From Prevotella sp. (GTDB lineage Bacteria; Bacteroidota; Bacteroidia; Bacteroidales; Bacteroidaceae), in contig JAEEVA010000007.1 in NCBI GenBank assembly GCA_016286995.1, forward strand, positions 36,168-100,167: a DNA stretch of 64,000 bases, read 5' to 3'. A program made the position numbers and the translations under genes. The notes beneath the pieces are model-generated. The model saw nothing but the letters and a program-made list of their open reading frames with translations, was not told the origin of the DNA and did no database searches. Positions 1 through 8,647 of the stretch are shown piece after piece; the stretch's first letter is position 1; each line of letters starts with the position of its first letter.

Positions 1-2
1 CC

Positions 3-1820
3 ACCTATTTTGTCTATAATACCCAACAGGCTCAGGCCGGCTTTGTCGTAGTGGCCGACGATGGCAATGAAACCCGTGTGATAGGCCACAGTACGACAGG
101 CAGTTACGACGTTGACGACGTACCGCCGGCTCTGCGTCTGTGGCTGGCCCGTATGGATGAAGAGCTCACCATGCTGCGTGAAGGCCGTGCAGAACCTTTC
201 CGTGCTACGGAGGTACATGAGGCCGTTGACCCTCTGATGACTACCAAATGGAACCAGCAGGCACCGTATAACCTTGATACTCCTGAATATGAGAGTGGCC
301 AGCATTCGGCTACAGGCTGTCTGGCTACTGCGATGGCGCAAATCATGAAATACTATGCCCATGATGCCGGTTCTACAGCTATTCCCAGCTATACTTCGGC
401 AGATCTGGACCTCCTGATGCCTGAACTGCCAGCCACCACTTTCGACTATGCCCTGATGCATGACAGCTACAGCAGTGGCAACCAGAGTGCGTCGGCCAGG
501 GAAGTCGCGCGACTCATGAAATACTGTGGGCAGGCAGTTGAGACGAACTACGGCCCATCGTCGGGTGCTGAGCCTATGGTGAGTGCCTTTGCCAACTATT
601 TCGACTATAACCCCTTTGCCTACTTTGCCGAGCGCTATCAGTATCCGGCATGGGCGTGGGACAGATTGATTTACAACCAACTGAGTGATGGCCATCCTGT
701 GCTGATGACGGGCTATACCTTCTCCGAAGTGGGCTATGAGGGTCATGCCTTCATCTGTCATGGTTACGATGGCAACGGTCTCTACTATTTCAACTGGGGC
801 TGGGGAGGCCGTTATGACGGCTGGTATGCCTTGTCGCTCTGCAATCCCTTGGGACAAGGTACGGGTGGCAGTCATGGTCTGGACGGCTTTAACATCTATC
901 AGGGTGCCATGATCAATGTGTTCCCAGGCGTCATGCCGAATACTAACGTCCGTATGACAGCCAGTGCGCTGACTGTCGACGAGCATGTTGTCACACGAAG
1001 CAGTGTGTCGGAGGGATTTATCTTCATGACTTCGGTATTGATTTATAATATGACGGCAGCCGCCCACTCTTTTGACCTGGGACTGGGACTGTATGACACC
1101 AATGACCAACTACTCGGCACATGGACTCATGCGCGAGAAATGCTTTGCATGCCTTATACTGGGCTGAACCTCCACAAGTTGCTGAACTTCGCCGAGGACA
1201 TGAGCAGTGGCACCTATATCATGCGCTGTATCTGTCGCGACAGCAATACCAGTCAGTGGCTGTGGGACTACAATGGTGACGTCTATCTGATACTTAACGT
1301 TGATGGTAATACGCTGACTATCAGTGAGCCAGAACCAGACTTGGTGGTGAACAGCGTCAGTTTTGAGGGCAGTCTGCAACCACGCAGCAAGGCGGTGATG
1401 CATGTCAGTCTGAGCAATGTCGGACCGACGCTTTACAACAATCTCTACCTCTTTGTCAACGACCAGCAGGCCTCGGGTGTCGGATTGTTTGTCGACCAAG
1501 GTGAGACCGATGACGTCGTGCTCCATTTCGTTGTGCCAGACGGTGACGTACAGCTGAAACTCTATACCGATGCCGTACTTGTCGACAGGGATACGCACAC
1601 CTACCAGCCTGGTGGTAAGCTGATATGGTCGGGCGGACTGGAAGGCTTCACTGGTATTGCAGCCCCCATGGTTACGCCTGCTAAGGGTGGTGTAGTGGGT
1701 AGCGATGGCATCGCTACATACGGAACGGCGCCACTCTTCGACCTGCAGGGTCGCCGTGTGCAGCAGCCAATCCAGAAAGGCGTCTACATACAGCAAGGAC
1801 GCAAATATGTGGTAAAATAA
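3..1820 (+). CDS. C10 family (streptopain-like) cysteine peptidase, 5' truncated by window edge
   Basis: Secreted papain-fold cysteine protease. The frame is open to the window edge, and residues before the GTG at 51 (TYFVYNTQQAQAGFVVVADD) match the usual C10 propeptide, so the gene starts outside the window. The catalytic Cys is in SATGCLATAMAQIMKYY (codon near 318). The catalytic His is in GHAFICHGYDG (codon near 744), followed by the typical YYFNWGWGG. After the protease domain come beta-rich modules and a C-terminal tail LQGRRVQQPIQKGVYIQQG followed by RKYVVK, a type IX secretion sorting-type ending shared with four other proteins here. A paralogue lies at 7390. Family assignment is firm; substrate unknown. 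Confidence 0.93.
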   Translation, partial: TYFVYNTQQAQAGFVVVADDGNETRVIGHSTTGSYDVDDVPPALRLWLARMDEELTMLREGRAEPFRATEVHEAVDPLMTTKWNQQAPYNLDTPEYESGQHSATGCLATAMAQIMKYYAHDAGSTAIPSYTSADLDLLMPELPATTFDYALMHDSYSSGNQSASAREVARLMKYCGQAVETNYGPSSGAEPMVSAFANYFDYNPFAYFAERYQYPAWAWDRLIYNQLSDGHPVLMTGYTFSEVGYEGHAFICHGYDGNGLYYFNWGWGGRYDGWYALSLCNPLGQGTGGSHGLDGFNIYQGAMINVFPGVMPNTNVRMTASALTVDEHVVTRSSVSEGFIFMTSVLIYNMTAAAHSFDLGLGLYDTNDQLLGTWTHAREMLCMPYTGLNLHKLLNFAEDMSSGTYIMRCICRDSNTSQWLWDYNGDVYLILNVDGNTLTISEPEPDLVVNSVSFEGSLQPRSKAVMHVSLSNVGPTLYNNLYLFVNDQQASGVGLFVDQGETDDVVLHFVVPDGDVQLKLYTDAVLVDRDTHTYQPGGKLIWSGGLEGFTGIAAPMVTPAKGGVVGSDGIATYGTAPLFDLQGRRVQQPIQKGVYIQQGRKYVVK

Positions 1821-1831
1821 ATGTCATATCT

Positions 1832-1863
1832 TTTGGAAGTTTCAAAATAAATGCTTATCTTTG
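1832..1863 (+). promoter_or_regulatory. Bacteroidota-type promoter before hepT/mntA
   Basis: TTTG at 1832-1835 and TATCTTTG at 1856-1863 are separated by 20 bases, matching the -33/-7 pattern of Bacteroidota housekeeping promoters. It leads into the 57-bp leader repeated at 2675. No comparable promoter is visible between mntA and the 1519-residue gene, so that gene may depend on this one. Confidence 0.75.
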
Positions 1864-1888
1864 CAGTCCATATAAAAAACAAACAACA

Positions 1889-1945
1889 AAACAATATTAA
1901 CAAATCAATTTATTTACTAACCCTTTAAAAACAAACGCTTATGAA
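1889..1945 (+). repeat. 57-bp leader direct repeat, copy 1
   Basis: Bases 1889-1945 are identical to 2675-2731, including the start codon and first following base. This copy supplies the leader and ATG of hepT; the other copy supplies those of the 1519-residue secreted protein. Confidence 0.95.
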
Positions 1946-2360
1946 TGAAGAAAGGATGCCTCGTTGGAAAGAGCGGCTGGATACATTCAGTGCAGCATTA
2001 GCCAGATTAGCCGATGTTGTGGCACTTCAATATGAGCGTAAGTTGAACGAATACGAATGTGATAGCTTGATAAAGCGCTTTGAATTCTCCTATGAGATGG
2101 CTTGGAAATTGATGATGAGTTTTGAGAAGGAGAACGGAATTGAAGGCATTTTGGGTTCAAAAGATGTGGTAAGACATGCTCAGGCTATGCAGTTGATAGA
2201 TAATGGTGAAGCTTGGATGGATATGATTGATGCCCGTAACAAGACGTCACATGTTTATGATGAGCAGATGGCAAACGATGTTGCTGACGATATAATTAAG
2301 ACCTACTATCCTCTTTTACAAGAGTTACAGGACAAAATGACAAGTGTATGTACGGATTAA
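1941..2360 (+). CDS. hepT: HepT-like HEPN toxin (HI0074 family)
   Basis: All-helical HEPN protein of about 139 residues. In characterised HepT/MntA pairs (type VII toxin-antitoxin) the HEPN protein is an RNase toxin that the partner neutralises by adding AMP to a tyrosine. The defining R-x4-H-x-Y motif is present as ARNKTSHVYDE near residues 97-107. The start codon is shared with the duplicated leader. The 3' end overlaps mntA by 13 bases, implying coupled translation. Toxicity in this organism is inferred from the motif. Confidence 0.85.
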   Translation: MNEERMPRWKERLDTFSAALARLADVVALQYERKLNEYECDSLIKRFEFSYEMAWKLMMSFEKENGIEGILGSKDVVRHAQAMQLIDNGEAWMDMIDARNKTSHVYDEQMANDVADDIIKTYYPLLQELQDKMTSVCTD

Positions 2361-2656
2361 GTGAACGTTCTTATAAAGAACTGATACAGATTCTGGACTC
2401 AGTGCCAGAGGTAGAGGAGGCTTTGATTTACGGCTCCCGTGCCAGAGGCGACTTTGATCATGCCTCTGACATAGACCTCTCGCTCAGTGGCAGGAACCTG
2501 ACCAAACGCTCACTTCGTGTGTTAAACGACAAACTGTATGATTCGCACATTCCGTTTTTTTTCGACACCCATATCTTTGAAAATATTCGGAATCCCAAAT
2601 TCAAGGCCAATGTGCTGCGTGATGGACAACTGCTCTATAAAAGAGGCACAGAGTGA
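2348..2656 (+). CDS. mntA: MntA-like minimal nucleotidyltransferase antitoxin
   Basis: Protein of 102 residues with the nucleotidyltransferase signature G-S-x10-D-x-D in YGSRARGDFDHASDIDLSL (about residues 27-45). MntA proteins transfer AMP to HepT to block its RNase activity. The ATG at 2348 lies inside hepT, giving the usual overlapping order of toxin then antitoxin. A distant relative without an evident HEPN partner is at 62077. Confidence 0.87.
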   Translation: MYGLSERSYKELIQILDSVPEVEEALIYGSRARGDFDHASDIDLSLSGRNLTKRSLRVLNDKLYDSHIPFFFDTHIFENIRNPKFKANVLRDGQLLYKRGTE

Positions 2657-2674
2657 AGACTTAAATAAAACAAC

Positions 2675-2731
2675 AAACAATATTAACAAATCAATTTATT
2701 TACTAACCCTTTAAAAACAAACGCTTATGAA
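2675..2731 (+). repeat. 57-bp leader direct repeat, copy 2
   Basis: Identical to 1889-1945, offset 786 bases. It forms the leader and start codon of the 1519-residue protein. The two copies exactly bracket the hepT/mntA unit. Confidence 0.95.
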
Positions 2732-5700
2732 GAAAAAACTATCTTTGTTAATGGTAGCTCTCATTGCGATTGCAGCCTTTGCGGCGCAACAGGCATTAAG
2801 AGCTTATTCTGGAGGAAGTCCGTACGAATACACTTTCTCTACAACAGAAAAGACATTTACTTCTGATGGTACAAAAGAGTTGAATGGTGTTGATTGGACG
2901 TTGGCCGTCACATGGAAAGACCCAACTCTGACGGACTACAACAGAGACGACCCCGGAGGCATGAAGATTGGCTCTAATAACAAAGCTGTTAATGCAATGT
3001 CTTTGACGTCAGCAGCTGATGGATTTGGTAACAATTATATTACTTCCGTTAAAGTCACTACGGCAGCACGCTCTGGTGCAAATCCTAAACTGTCAGTTAA
3101 AGTTGGCACATCCGATTTTAAGTATCTTGATGGAGAACAGAAGCTTAGTTCTGCAACTGTAGGTACTGATAAGACAAAAGTCTATGAGTTCATAGGAGTA
3201 GGTCAAGGTGCTATAGATATATATTGGGATAGTAACGCTAGCTCTTCAAAGGGTGCTATTTATGTTGCCAAAATTGAAGTAGCATTCCAAGCTGATGCAC
3301 CCGCAGTCTCATCTGTAGCAGAACCGTCTTTTAGTCTTGATGCAGGTACTTATGTAGGGACTCAGAGTGTAGAGATTACTTGTGCTACCGAAGGTGCAAC
3401 TATTTACTATACCACCAATGGCGAAGTGCCTACATCGGCATCAACTCAATACACCGAGGCTTTAAGTATATCGGAAACGACAACAATTAAAGCCATTGCT
3501 ATTAAGGGAGATGATGTTAGTGATGTAGCTACAGCTTCATATACTATTTTGGAGAAAATCAATGGAGGTTCATTAGAGGCGCCTCTTACTGTTGCAGATG
3601 CTTTAGCTCTCATTAATGAAAACTCAACGACGGTTTTGAGCCATCCAGATAACAGGGTGTATGTAAAGGCTCTTGCTGTAGTTGAGGAATCAGCAGCAGT
3701 TGATACGTATGGTCAGTTGTCATATAAACTGCAAGATGGAACTGACGTTTTGGATGTTTATCAAGGCAAGTATTTGGATAATGTATCGTTTACAGCTGAA
3801 ACAAAGGATGCTATTGCAGGTAAGGTTGTCACTGTTTATGGTAATGTTAAGAAATACAATGATACTCCTGAATTTGATAGAGGAAACTACATTGTGGCCA
3901 TTGAAGAATCTACCCCCGATATGTCAGGTGCTGAGGAGTGGACAGTGGCTGCAGGTCAGTACAAAACTATTTTGGCTTCTGAATGGGCAGATCTTCCGAC
4001 GACTGTTCCGGCTTTGGTGAAGTTTGATGGTACTGCTGTGGCTATGCAGATGACGGTTTCTGGTATCACTGTTACGCTTGTAGGAACATTAGATGAAGCA
4101 AGCAATACCGTGACGTTCCCCATGAACCAGACTGCTACGTATGGTGGTACAACGCTCTATCTGGTAGGAACCAATGGATCAGAGGCTTCTGATGTTGTTT
4201 TTGCTTATGACCCGACTGCAAACAAGTTGACGCAGGTTACAGCTCTTATTTTAGCCAGCACGGTTCCAAGTAATATTACAGCAGCCTTGGCACAGATACA
4301 GAACGTTGTGCTTCAGGGACCACTTCCTGAGCCCGAAGATATCGTGATTTCTCCAGCAACCGGTACAGATATCTTTACTGAGTTGACTGCTGCCGAGGAG
4401 GGTAAGGTTGTTGGTAACATCACGATTAACCTGGCTGAGAACGGTGCATATACTGTCAGTGGATCTATTGTTGCTCCCATGAACGTGATGATCAATGGTA
4501 ACGGTGCAACTGTTGATGCTAGCGGATTGACCGGCAACATGGTAGAATATGCTGAGATTACAGAACCTACTGAGTGGACGGAAGCAAACGTAGTTATTAC
4601 TGGTCTGAAGGTAACAGGCCTGAATAAGGCCCTGTTCTACAGTAAGTGTAAGAATTATTACGGTGCATTGACAGTTGACAATTGTTTCGTTGAACAGGCT
4701 GGTGATGCTACGACCATTGACTACACAAAGGGTAGTACTGCACACACTATGACAGTGACGAATTCAACGTTCTATGCTCTGACAGCTACCACGAAGGCAT
4801 TCTACAGCTCACAGGGTGGCCAAAAGGTTACAGAGTGGAATGCTGAGGCTATACAGACCTTCTTCTTCCATAACAACACGATGTACAACTTGGCTAAGGG
4901 CAAGAACTTCTTCTCTCATCGTCAGAGCAACCAGGCGTGGTTGACCTATAATGTTCAGAACAACGTATTTGTGAACTGTGGTAAGAGCGGCCAGACCATC
5001 AAGGGTATGAATGGTGGTCAGAGTGGTGCCAATCCGACTTGGACCATCGGTGGTAATGTCTTCAACTTCGAAGGTGCCGACACGAGTGCTAACGAGTCTA
5101 CTGGTGATGAGGCTGAACCCGTACAGAACAGCGTTGCTGGTATCATTGCCTTCACAAGTGTTGTTGATCCTGTTGACTTCGGTGGTTCGTTCACTATGGT
5201 TGATGTTACTACAGCTCCTAATCCATTCCCCGGCGACCCACGCTGGACAGTGACCCCTGTTACTGGCTATGCCGTCACGATTGCCGATGGTATTGAGAAC
5301 GGTACTGTAACGGCTAATCCTACTCTCGCTGCTGAGGGTACAACAGTGACTGTTACTGCTACGCCTGCTACTGGTTACGAGCTGGAGACTATTACTGTGA
5401 CATGTGTCACCTCCAACGAGGCTGTTCTGGTTACTGATGGACAGTTCACTATGCCTGCCGATGCAGTTGTGGTCAGTGCAACCTTTACTAAGGCTCCTGT
5501 TAACATTGAAATCGCAGATGCCGACATCACCGACGGTAACATCTCTGCTGCCGTAGCTGGTAAGATTGCTGCCATCGCAGAGGGTGACAAGTTAGGTGAT
5601 ATCACCATTACTCTGGATGGTGAGAAGTCGTACACAGTGACAGATCCTATTGTTGCTCCCAGGAACGTGACGATTAATGGTAACGGTGCAACTGTTGATG

Positions 5701-7286
5701 CCAGCGGATTGACCGGCAACATGGTAGAATATGCTGAGATTACAGATCCTACTGAGTGGACGGAAGCAAACGTAGTTATTACTGGTCTGAAGGTAACAGG
5801 TCTGAATAAGGCCCTGTTCTACAGTAAGTGTAAGAATTATTACGGTACGTTGACTGTTGACAACTGTTTCGTTGAACAGGCTGGTGATGCTACGACGATT
5901 GACTATACAAAGGGTAGTACTGCCACAACGTTGACAGTGACGAATTCAACGTTCTATGCTCTGACAGCTACCACGAAGTCGTTCTATAGTTCACAGGGTG
6001 GCCAAAAGGTTACAGAGTGGAATGCTGAGGCTATACAGACCTTCTTCTTCCATAACAACACGATGTACAACCTGGCAAAGGGCAAGAACTTCTTCTCTCA
6101 TCGTCAGAGCAACCAGGCGTGGTTGACCTATGATGTTCAGAACAACGTATTCGTGAACTGTGGTAAGAGCGGCCAGACCATCAAGGGTATGAATGGTGGT
6201 CAGAGTGGTGCCAATCCGACTTGGATAATTGATGGTAATGCTTTCAACTTCGAGGATGCCGACACGAGTGCTAACGAGTCTACTGGTGATGAGGCTGAGC
6301 CCGTTCAGAACAGCGTTGCTGGTGTGATGGCCTTCACAAGTGTTGTTGATCCTGTTGATTTCGGTGGTGTGTTCACTTTGGCAGTGGGTGCTACTGCTCC
6401 TGAGACGCTGGGTGATCCTCGCTGGACCATTACCTACGAAAACGCTCCTGAGATTGCTAAGTTCTACATGATTGGTGATATGAACGAATGGAGTCGTACG
6501 GCTATGACCGAGATGCCCTTCAATGCAGAGACTCAAGCTTATGAGTGCGAGATTAATAATACAAAAACATTGTACTTTGCATTCTCTGACAAGCAGTTGA
6601 CTGAGGAAGAGGAATCTGCTGATCCTAACTGGGAGGACTTCAATACTAACCACCGCTACGCTATTGGCCAGGGTGATCAGTATGTCACGCTCAATGAAGC
6701 CATGCCACTGACGAAGGTTGAGGGTACCATCGTGCTGAAGCCTGTCAAGGAGGGTACTTCCTATAAGATTAGCGTTGCTGCAGACTTCTCGACAGTGACC
6801 ATTACTGGCGAGGCAGCTCCTGAGCCCACTGAGGATACCTATGTTGTCGCTGGTTGTATTGGCGAGAAGGGTGGTGGTGACCCAGACGAACTGTTTGGCA
6901 CTGCTTGGAATCCTACAGCTGAGGCTAACCAGATGACAAAGAACGAAGAGACCGGACTTTATGAGAAGGTCTACACGGGTGTTGTCTTTGAGGCTCAAAC
7001 GGGTATCTTGTATAAGATTGTGAAGAATGGTACCCAGTGGATGCCAGATGTAGACAATCTGTCTGTGGAGATTCCTGCAGCTGGTACCTATACCATCACG
7101 TTCACCTATAATGCTGAAACAGGTGACATTACTGGCGTGGCTGTTCCTGGCGCTGACGGCATCCAGATGGTCAACGCTGACAAGTACGGCGAAGGCAAGT
7201 GGTACACCACCAGCGGTGTGGAGGTTCAGAAGCCTACCACGAAGGGTCTGTACATCCACAATGGCAAGACGGTCGTCGTGAAGTAA
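2727..7286 (+). CDS. Large multidomain secreted protein with internal 240-residue repeat and T9SS-type tail
   Basis: 1519 residues with an N-terminal signal peptide (MKKKLSLLMVALIAIAAFAA). In order: a beta-rich N-terminal region; a chitobiase/HEX C-terminal-like module (about 205-275, ATIYYTTNGEVPTSAS); a region resembling bacterial OB-like repeats (280-520); right-handed beta-helix-like repeat 1 (about 580-820); an InlB-type segment (GYAVTIADGIENGTVTAN); repeat 2 (about 974-1214); two SusE/F-like starch-binding-type segments (FYMIGDMNEWSR and a second near 1375); and a tail ending KGLYIHNGKTVVVK. I cannot name a precise function; surface adhesion or glycan binding is an inference. Confidence 0.8.
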   Translation: MKKKLSLLMVALIAIAAFAAQQALRAYSGGSPYEYTFSTTEKTFTSDGTKELNGVDWTLAVTWKDPTLTDYNRDDPGGMKIGSNNKAVNAMSLTSAADGFGNNYITSVKVTTAARSGANPKLSVKVGTSDFKYLDGEQKLSSATVGTDKTKVYEFIGVGQGAIDIYWDSNASSSKGAIYVAKIEVAFQADAPAVSSVAEPSFSLDAGTYVGTQSVEITCATEGATIYYTTNGEVPTSASTQYTEALSISETTTIKAIAIKGDDVSDVATASYTILEKINGGSLEAPLTVADALALINENSTTVLSHPDNRVYVKALAVVEESAAVDTYGQLSYKLQDGTDVLDVYQGKYLDNVSFTAETKDAIAGKVVTVYGNVKKYNDTPEFDRGNYIVAIEESTPDMSGAEEWTVAAGQYKTILASEWADLPTTVPALVKFDGTAVAMQMTVSGITVTLVGTLDEASNTVTFPMNQTATYGGTTLYLVGTNGSEASDVVFAYDPTANKLTQVTALILASTVPSNITAALAQIQNVVLQGPLPEPEDIVISPATGTDIFTELTAAEEGKVVGNITINLAENGAYTVSGSIVAPMNVMINGNGATVDASGLTGNMVEYAEITEPTEWTEANVVITGLKVTGLNKALFYSKCKNYYGALTVDNCFVEQAGDATTIDYTKGSTAHTMTVTNSTFYALTATTKAFYSSQGGQKVTEWNAEAIQTFFFHNNTMYNLAKGKNFFSHRQSNQAWLTYNVQNNVFVNCGKSGQTIKGMNGGQSGANPTWTIGGNVFNFEGADTSANESTGDEAEPVQNSVAGIIAFTSVVDPVDFGGSFTMVDVTTAPNPFPGDPRWTVTPVTGYAVTIADGIENGTVTANPTLAAEGTTVTVTATPATGYELETITVTCVTSNEAVLVTDGQFTMPADAVVVSATFTKAPVNIEIADADITDGNISAAVAGKIAAIAEGDKLGDITITLDGEKSYTVTDPIVAPRNVTINGNGATVDASGLTGNMVEYAEITDPTEWTEANVVITGLKVTGLNKALFYSKCKNYYGTLTVDNCFVEQAGDATTIDYTKGSTATTLTVTNSTFYALTATTKSFYSSQGGQKVTEWNAEAIQTFFFHNNTMYNLAKGKNFFSHRQSNQAWLTYDVQNNVFVNCGKSGQTIKGMNGGQSGANPTWIIDGNAFNFEDADTSANESTGDEAEPVQNSVAGVMAFTSVVDPVDFGGVFTLAVGATAPETLGDPRWTITYENAPEIAKFYMIGDMNEWSRTAMTEMPFNAETQAYECEINNTKTLYFAFSDKQLTEEEESADPNWEDFNTNHRYAIGQGDQYVTLNEAMPLTKVEGTIVLKPVKEGTSYKISVAADFSTVTITGEAAPEPTEDTYVVAGCIGEKGGGDPDELFGTAWNPTAEANQMTKNEETGLYEKVYTGVVFEAQTGILYKIVKNGTQWMPDVDNLSVEIPAAGTYTITFTYNAETGDITGVAVPGADGIQMVNADKYGEGKWYTTSGVEVQKPTTKGLYIHNGKTVVVK
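4465..5185 (+). repeat. 721-bp coding repeat, copy 1
   Basis: Aligns without gaps to 5647-6367 (offset 1182 bases, 394 codons). Long stretches are identical at DNA level, including synonymous positions, which points to recent duplication or gene conversion. Confidence 0.95.
5647..6367 (+). repeat. 721-bp coding repeat, copy 2
   Basis: Second copy of the unit at 4465-5185, inside the same open reading frame. The copies encode the same beta-helix-like segment (LYSKCKNYYG-type and YNLAKGKNFFSHRQSNQ-type strings). Confidence 0.95.
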
Positions 7287-7334
7287 GCGTGTTGTGTTTA
7301 CTGCGATATTATCGCAGTTTACAGGACAGATAAC

Positions 7335-7384
7335 AAAAAAAAGTGGCAACTCCTTGTGGGGTTGCCACTTTTTTTGTACCTTTG
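7335..7384 (+). terminator. Terminator hairpin fused to next promoter
   Basis: A-rich arm plus AAGTGGCAAC (7341-7350) pairs with GTTGCCAC and a T tract (7361-7375). The loop 7351-7360 contains TTG at 7354-7356, exactly 20 bases before TACCTTTG at 7377-7384. The hairpin can end the upstream gene's transcript, and its loop supplies the -33 box of the C10 gene at 7390. Confidence 0.8.
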
Positions 7385-7389
7385 GCGGC

Positions 7390-8544
7390 ATGAAGAAAGG
7401 ATTATTGCTATTGGGGATGGTATTGCTGAGGCTGGCGGCGCTGGCTCAAGAGCCCCTTATTATTAATAATGTACCCGTGGGTACGGGTTATCGCATTGAG
7501 GTGGATGGCCATGTGGTGGCATTTAGCGACGAAGGCTGGCTTGGCGAAAGGGTGGGTTGCGATTCTGTCGTAACAAACGGAACCGTTGTCGTCACTGCCG
7601 ATGCCCTGCCGCCGGTGATGCAGGAGTGGCTTGGCCAGATGACGTACGAAGCTAAAATGTTGTGTGAGGGTAGGGCACAGGCTCATCGTACACCACGTCG
7701 TGCGGAGTATATTGCCCCTATGGTGACTACCCGCTGGGGACAGCGACTGCCCTTCAACCTAATGGCACCAGAGTATGATGAGGGGGCGCATTGCGCTACG
7801 GGCTGTGTAGCTACAGCGATGGCGCAGATACTGAAATACTGGTCGGCACCTATCGAGACTGCCGAGGTTCCCGGATATACCACCGAGACGCTGGGCTTGC
7901 AACTGGAAGCTTTGCCACCCACCATGTTCGACTATGACATGATGCATGATGACTATGAGGACATCTTCGACCATAGCGAGTCGGCATACGCCGTAGCGAA
8001 GCTGATGCGTTACTGCGGGCAGGCTGCTGAGATGGACTACGACATCAATTCGGGAGCCTACACCATTGGACGCTATCTGGCGCAGTATTTCGGGTTCAGC
8101 AGCGACTACGAGGACAAGGACCATATCACGCATCTCATCGACTGGGACGAGCTGATATACGACGAGCTGGCTGCCGGACGACCTGTACTCTATTCTGGTA
8201 AGAAACTAACGGGTAGCGGTCATGTCTTTGTGGTTGACGGTTATCAGGACGGCTACTTCCACATTAACTGGGGCTGGAATGGCAATAGCAACGGGTTCTT
8301 CAAACTGACGCTGGCTAACCCCGATGATCCTGACAGTGCCTACCTATGGGAGGGCTACCGTTGGGCGCAACGAGCTGTCATCGGACTGCAGCCTGGTCCT
8401 AATGCCACAGGTGTAACAGAAAAGAGGGAAGAGCAATTAGGAATGAGAAATGAGGTGTGGCATGACTTGCAGGGACGCCGTGTGAAACAGCCCTCTGCTC
8501 CAGGCATGTATATCCGCAATGGCCGTATCGTCGTCGTGAAGTAA
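7390..8544 (+). CDS. C10 family (streptopain-like) cysteine peptidase
   Basis: 384 residues. I chose the ATG at 7390 because it starts a clear signal peptide (MKKGLLLLGMVLLRLAALAQ) and lies 5 bases after the -7 box; the earlier in-frame ATG at 7294 would span the terminator and promoter. Catalytic Cys in CATGCVATAMAQILKYW, His in GSGHVFVVDGYQDG, then FHINWGWNG. The tail LQGRRVKQPSAPGMYIRNGR then IVVVK is a type IX sorting-type ending. Shorter than the paralogue at 3-1820: it lacks the long beta-rich extension. A degenerate five-unit heptamer element (8421-8455) encodes the linker before the tail. Confidence 0.93.
   Translation: MKKGLLLLGMVLLRLAALAQEPLIINNVPVGTGYRIEVDGHVVAFSDEGWLGERVGCDSVVTNGTVVVTADALPPVMQEWLGQMTYEAKMLCEGRAQAHRTPRRAEYIAPMVTTRWGQRLPFNLMAPEYDEGAHCATGCVATAMAQILKYWSAPIETAEVPGYTTETLGLQLEALPPTMFDYDMMHDDYEDIFDHSESAYAVAKLMRYCGQAAEMDYDINSGAYTIGRYLAQYFGFSSDYEDKDHITHLIDWDELIYDELAAGRPVLYSGKKLTGSGHVFVVDGYQDGYFHINWGWNGNSNGFFKLTLANPDDPDSAYLWEGYRWAQRAVIGLQPGPNATGVTEKREEQLGMRNEVWHDLQGRRVKQPSAPGMYIRNGRIVVVK
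8421..8455 (+). repeat. Degenerate five-heptamer element in C10 linker
   Basis: Five 7-bp units (AAAGAGG, GAAGAGC, AATTAGG, AATGAGA, AATGAGG) encode the linker TEKREEQLGMRNE. This is the weakest member of the family, because its units differ most. Confidence 0.5.
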
Positions 8545-8590
8545 GCGTTGTGTTTGCTGCGATAAAATCGCAGCCTACGGGACAAAGTAC

Positions 8591-8639
8591 AAAAAAAGTG
8601 GAAACTCCTTGCATGGTTTCCACTTTTTTTGTACTTTTG
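8591..8639 (+). terminator. Terminator hairpin fused to next promoter
   Basis: Perfect 15-bp stem: 8591-8605 (A7, GTGGAAAC) with 8616-8630 (GTTTCCAC, T7). The loop TCCTTGCATG holds TTG at 8609-8611, and TACTTTTG (8632-8639) follows after 20 bases. Same design as 7335-7384, with paired base changes in the stem. Confidence 0.82.
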
Positions 8640-8647
8640 CAGGCAGA

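Noticed and set aside
7294..7389. N-terminal extension of the second C10 peptidase
   Set aside because: It would put the terminator and promoter inside the coding region and bury the signal peptide.
5991..7391. 466-codon open frame antisense to the 1519-residue gene
   Set aside because: It results from codon bias of the repeated gene, crosses the terminator hairpin and has no recognisable domain.
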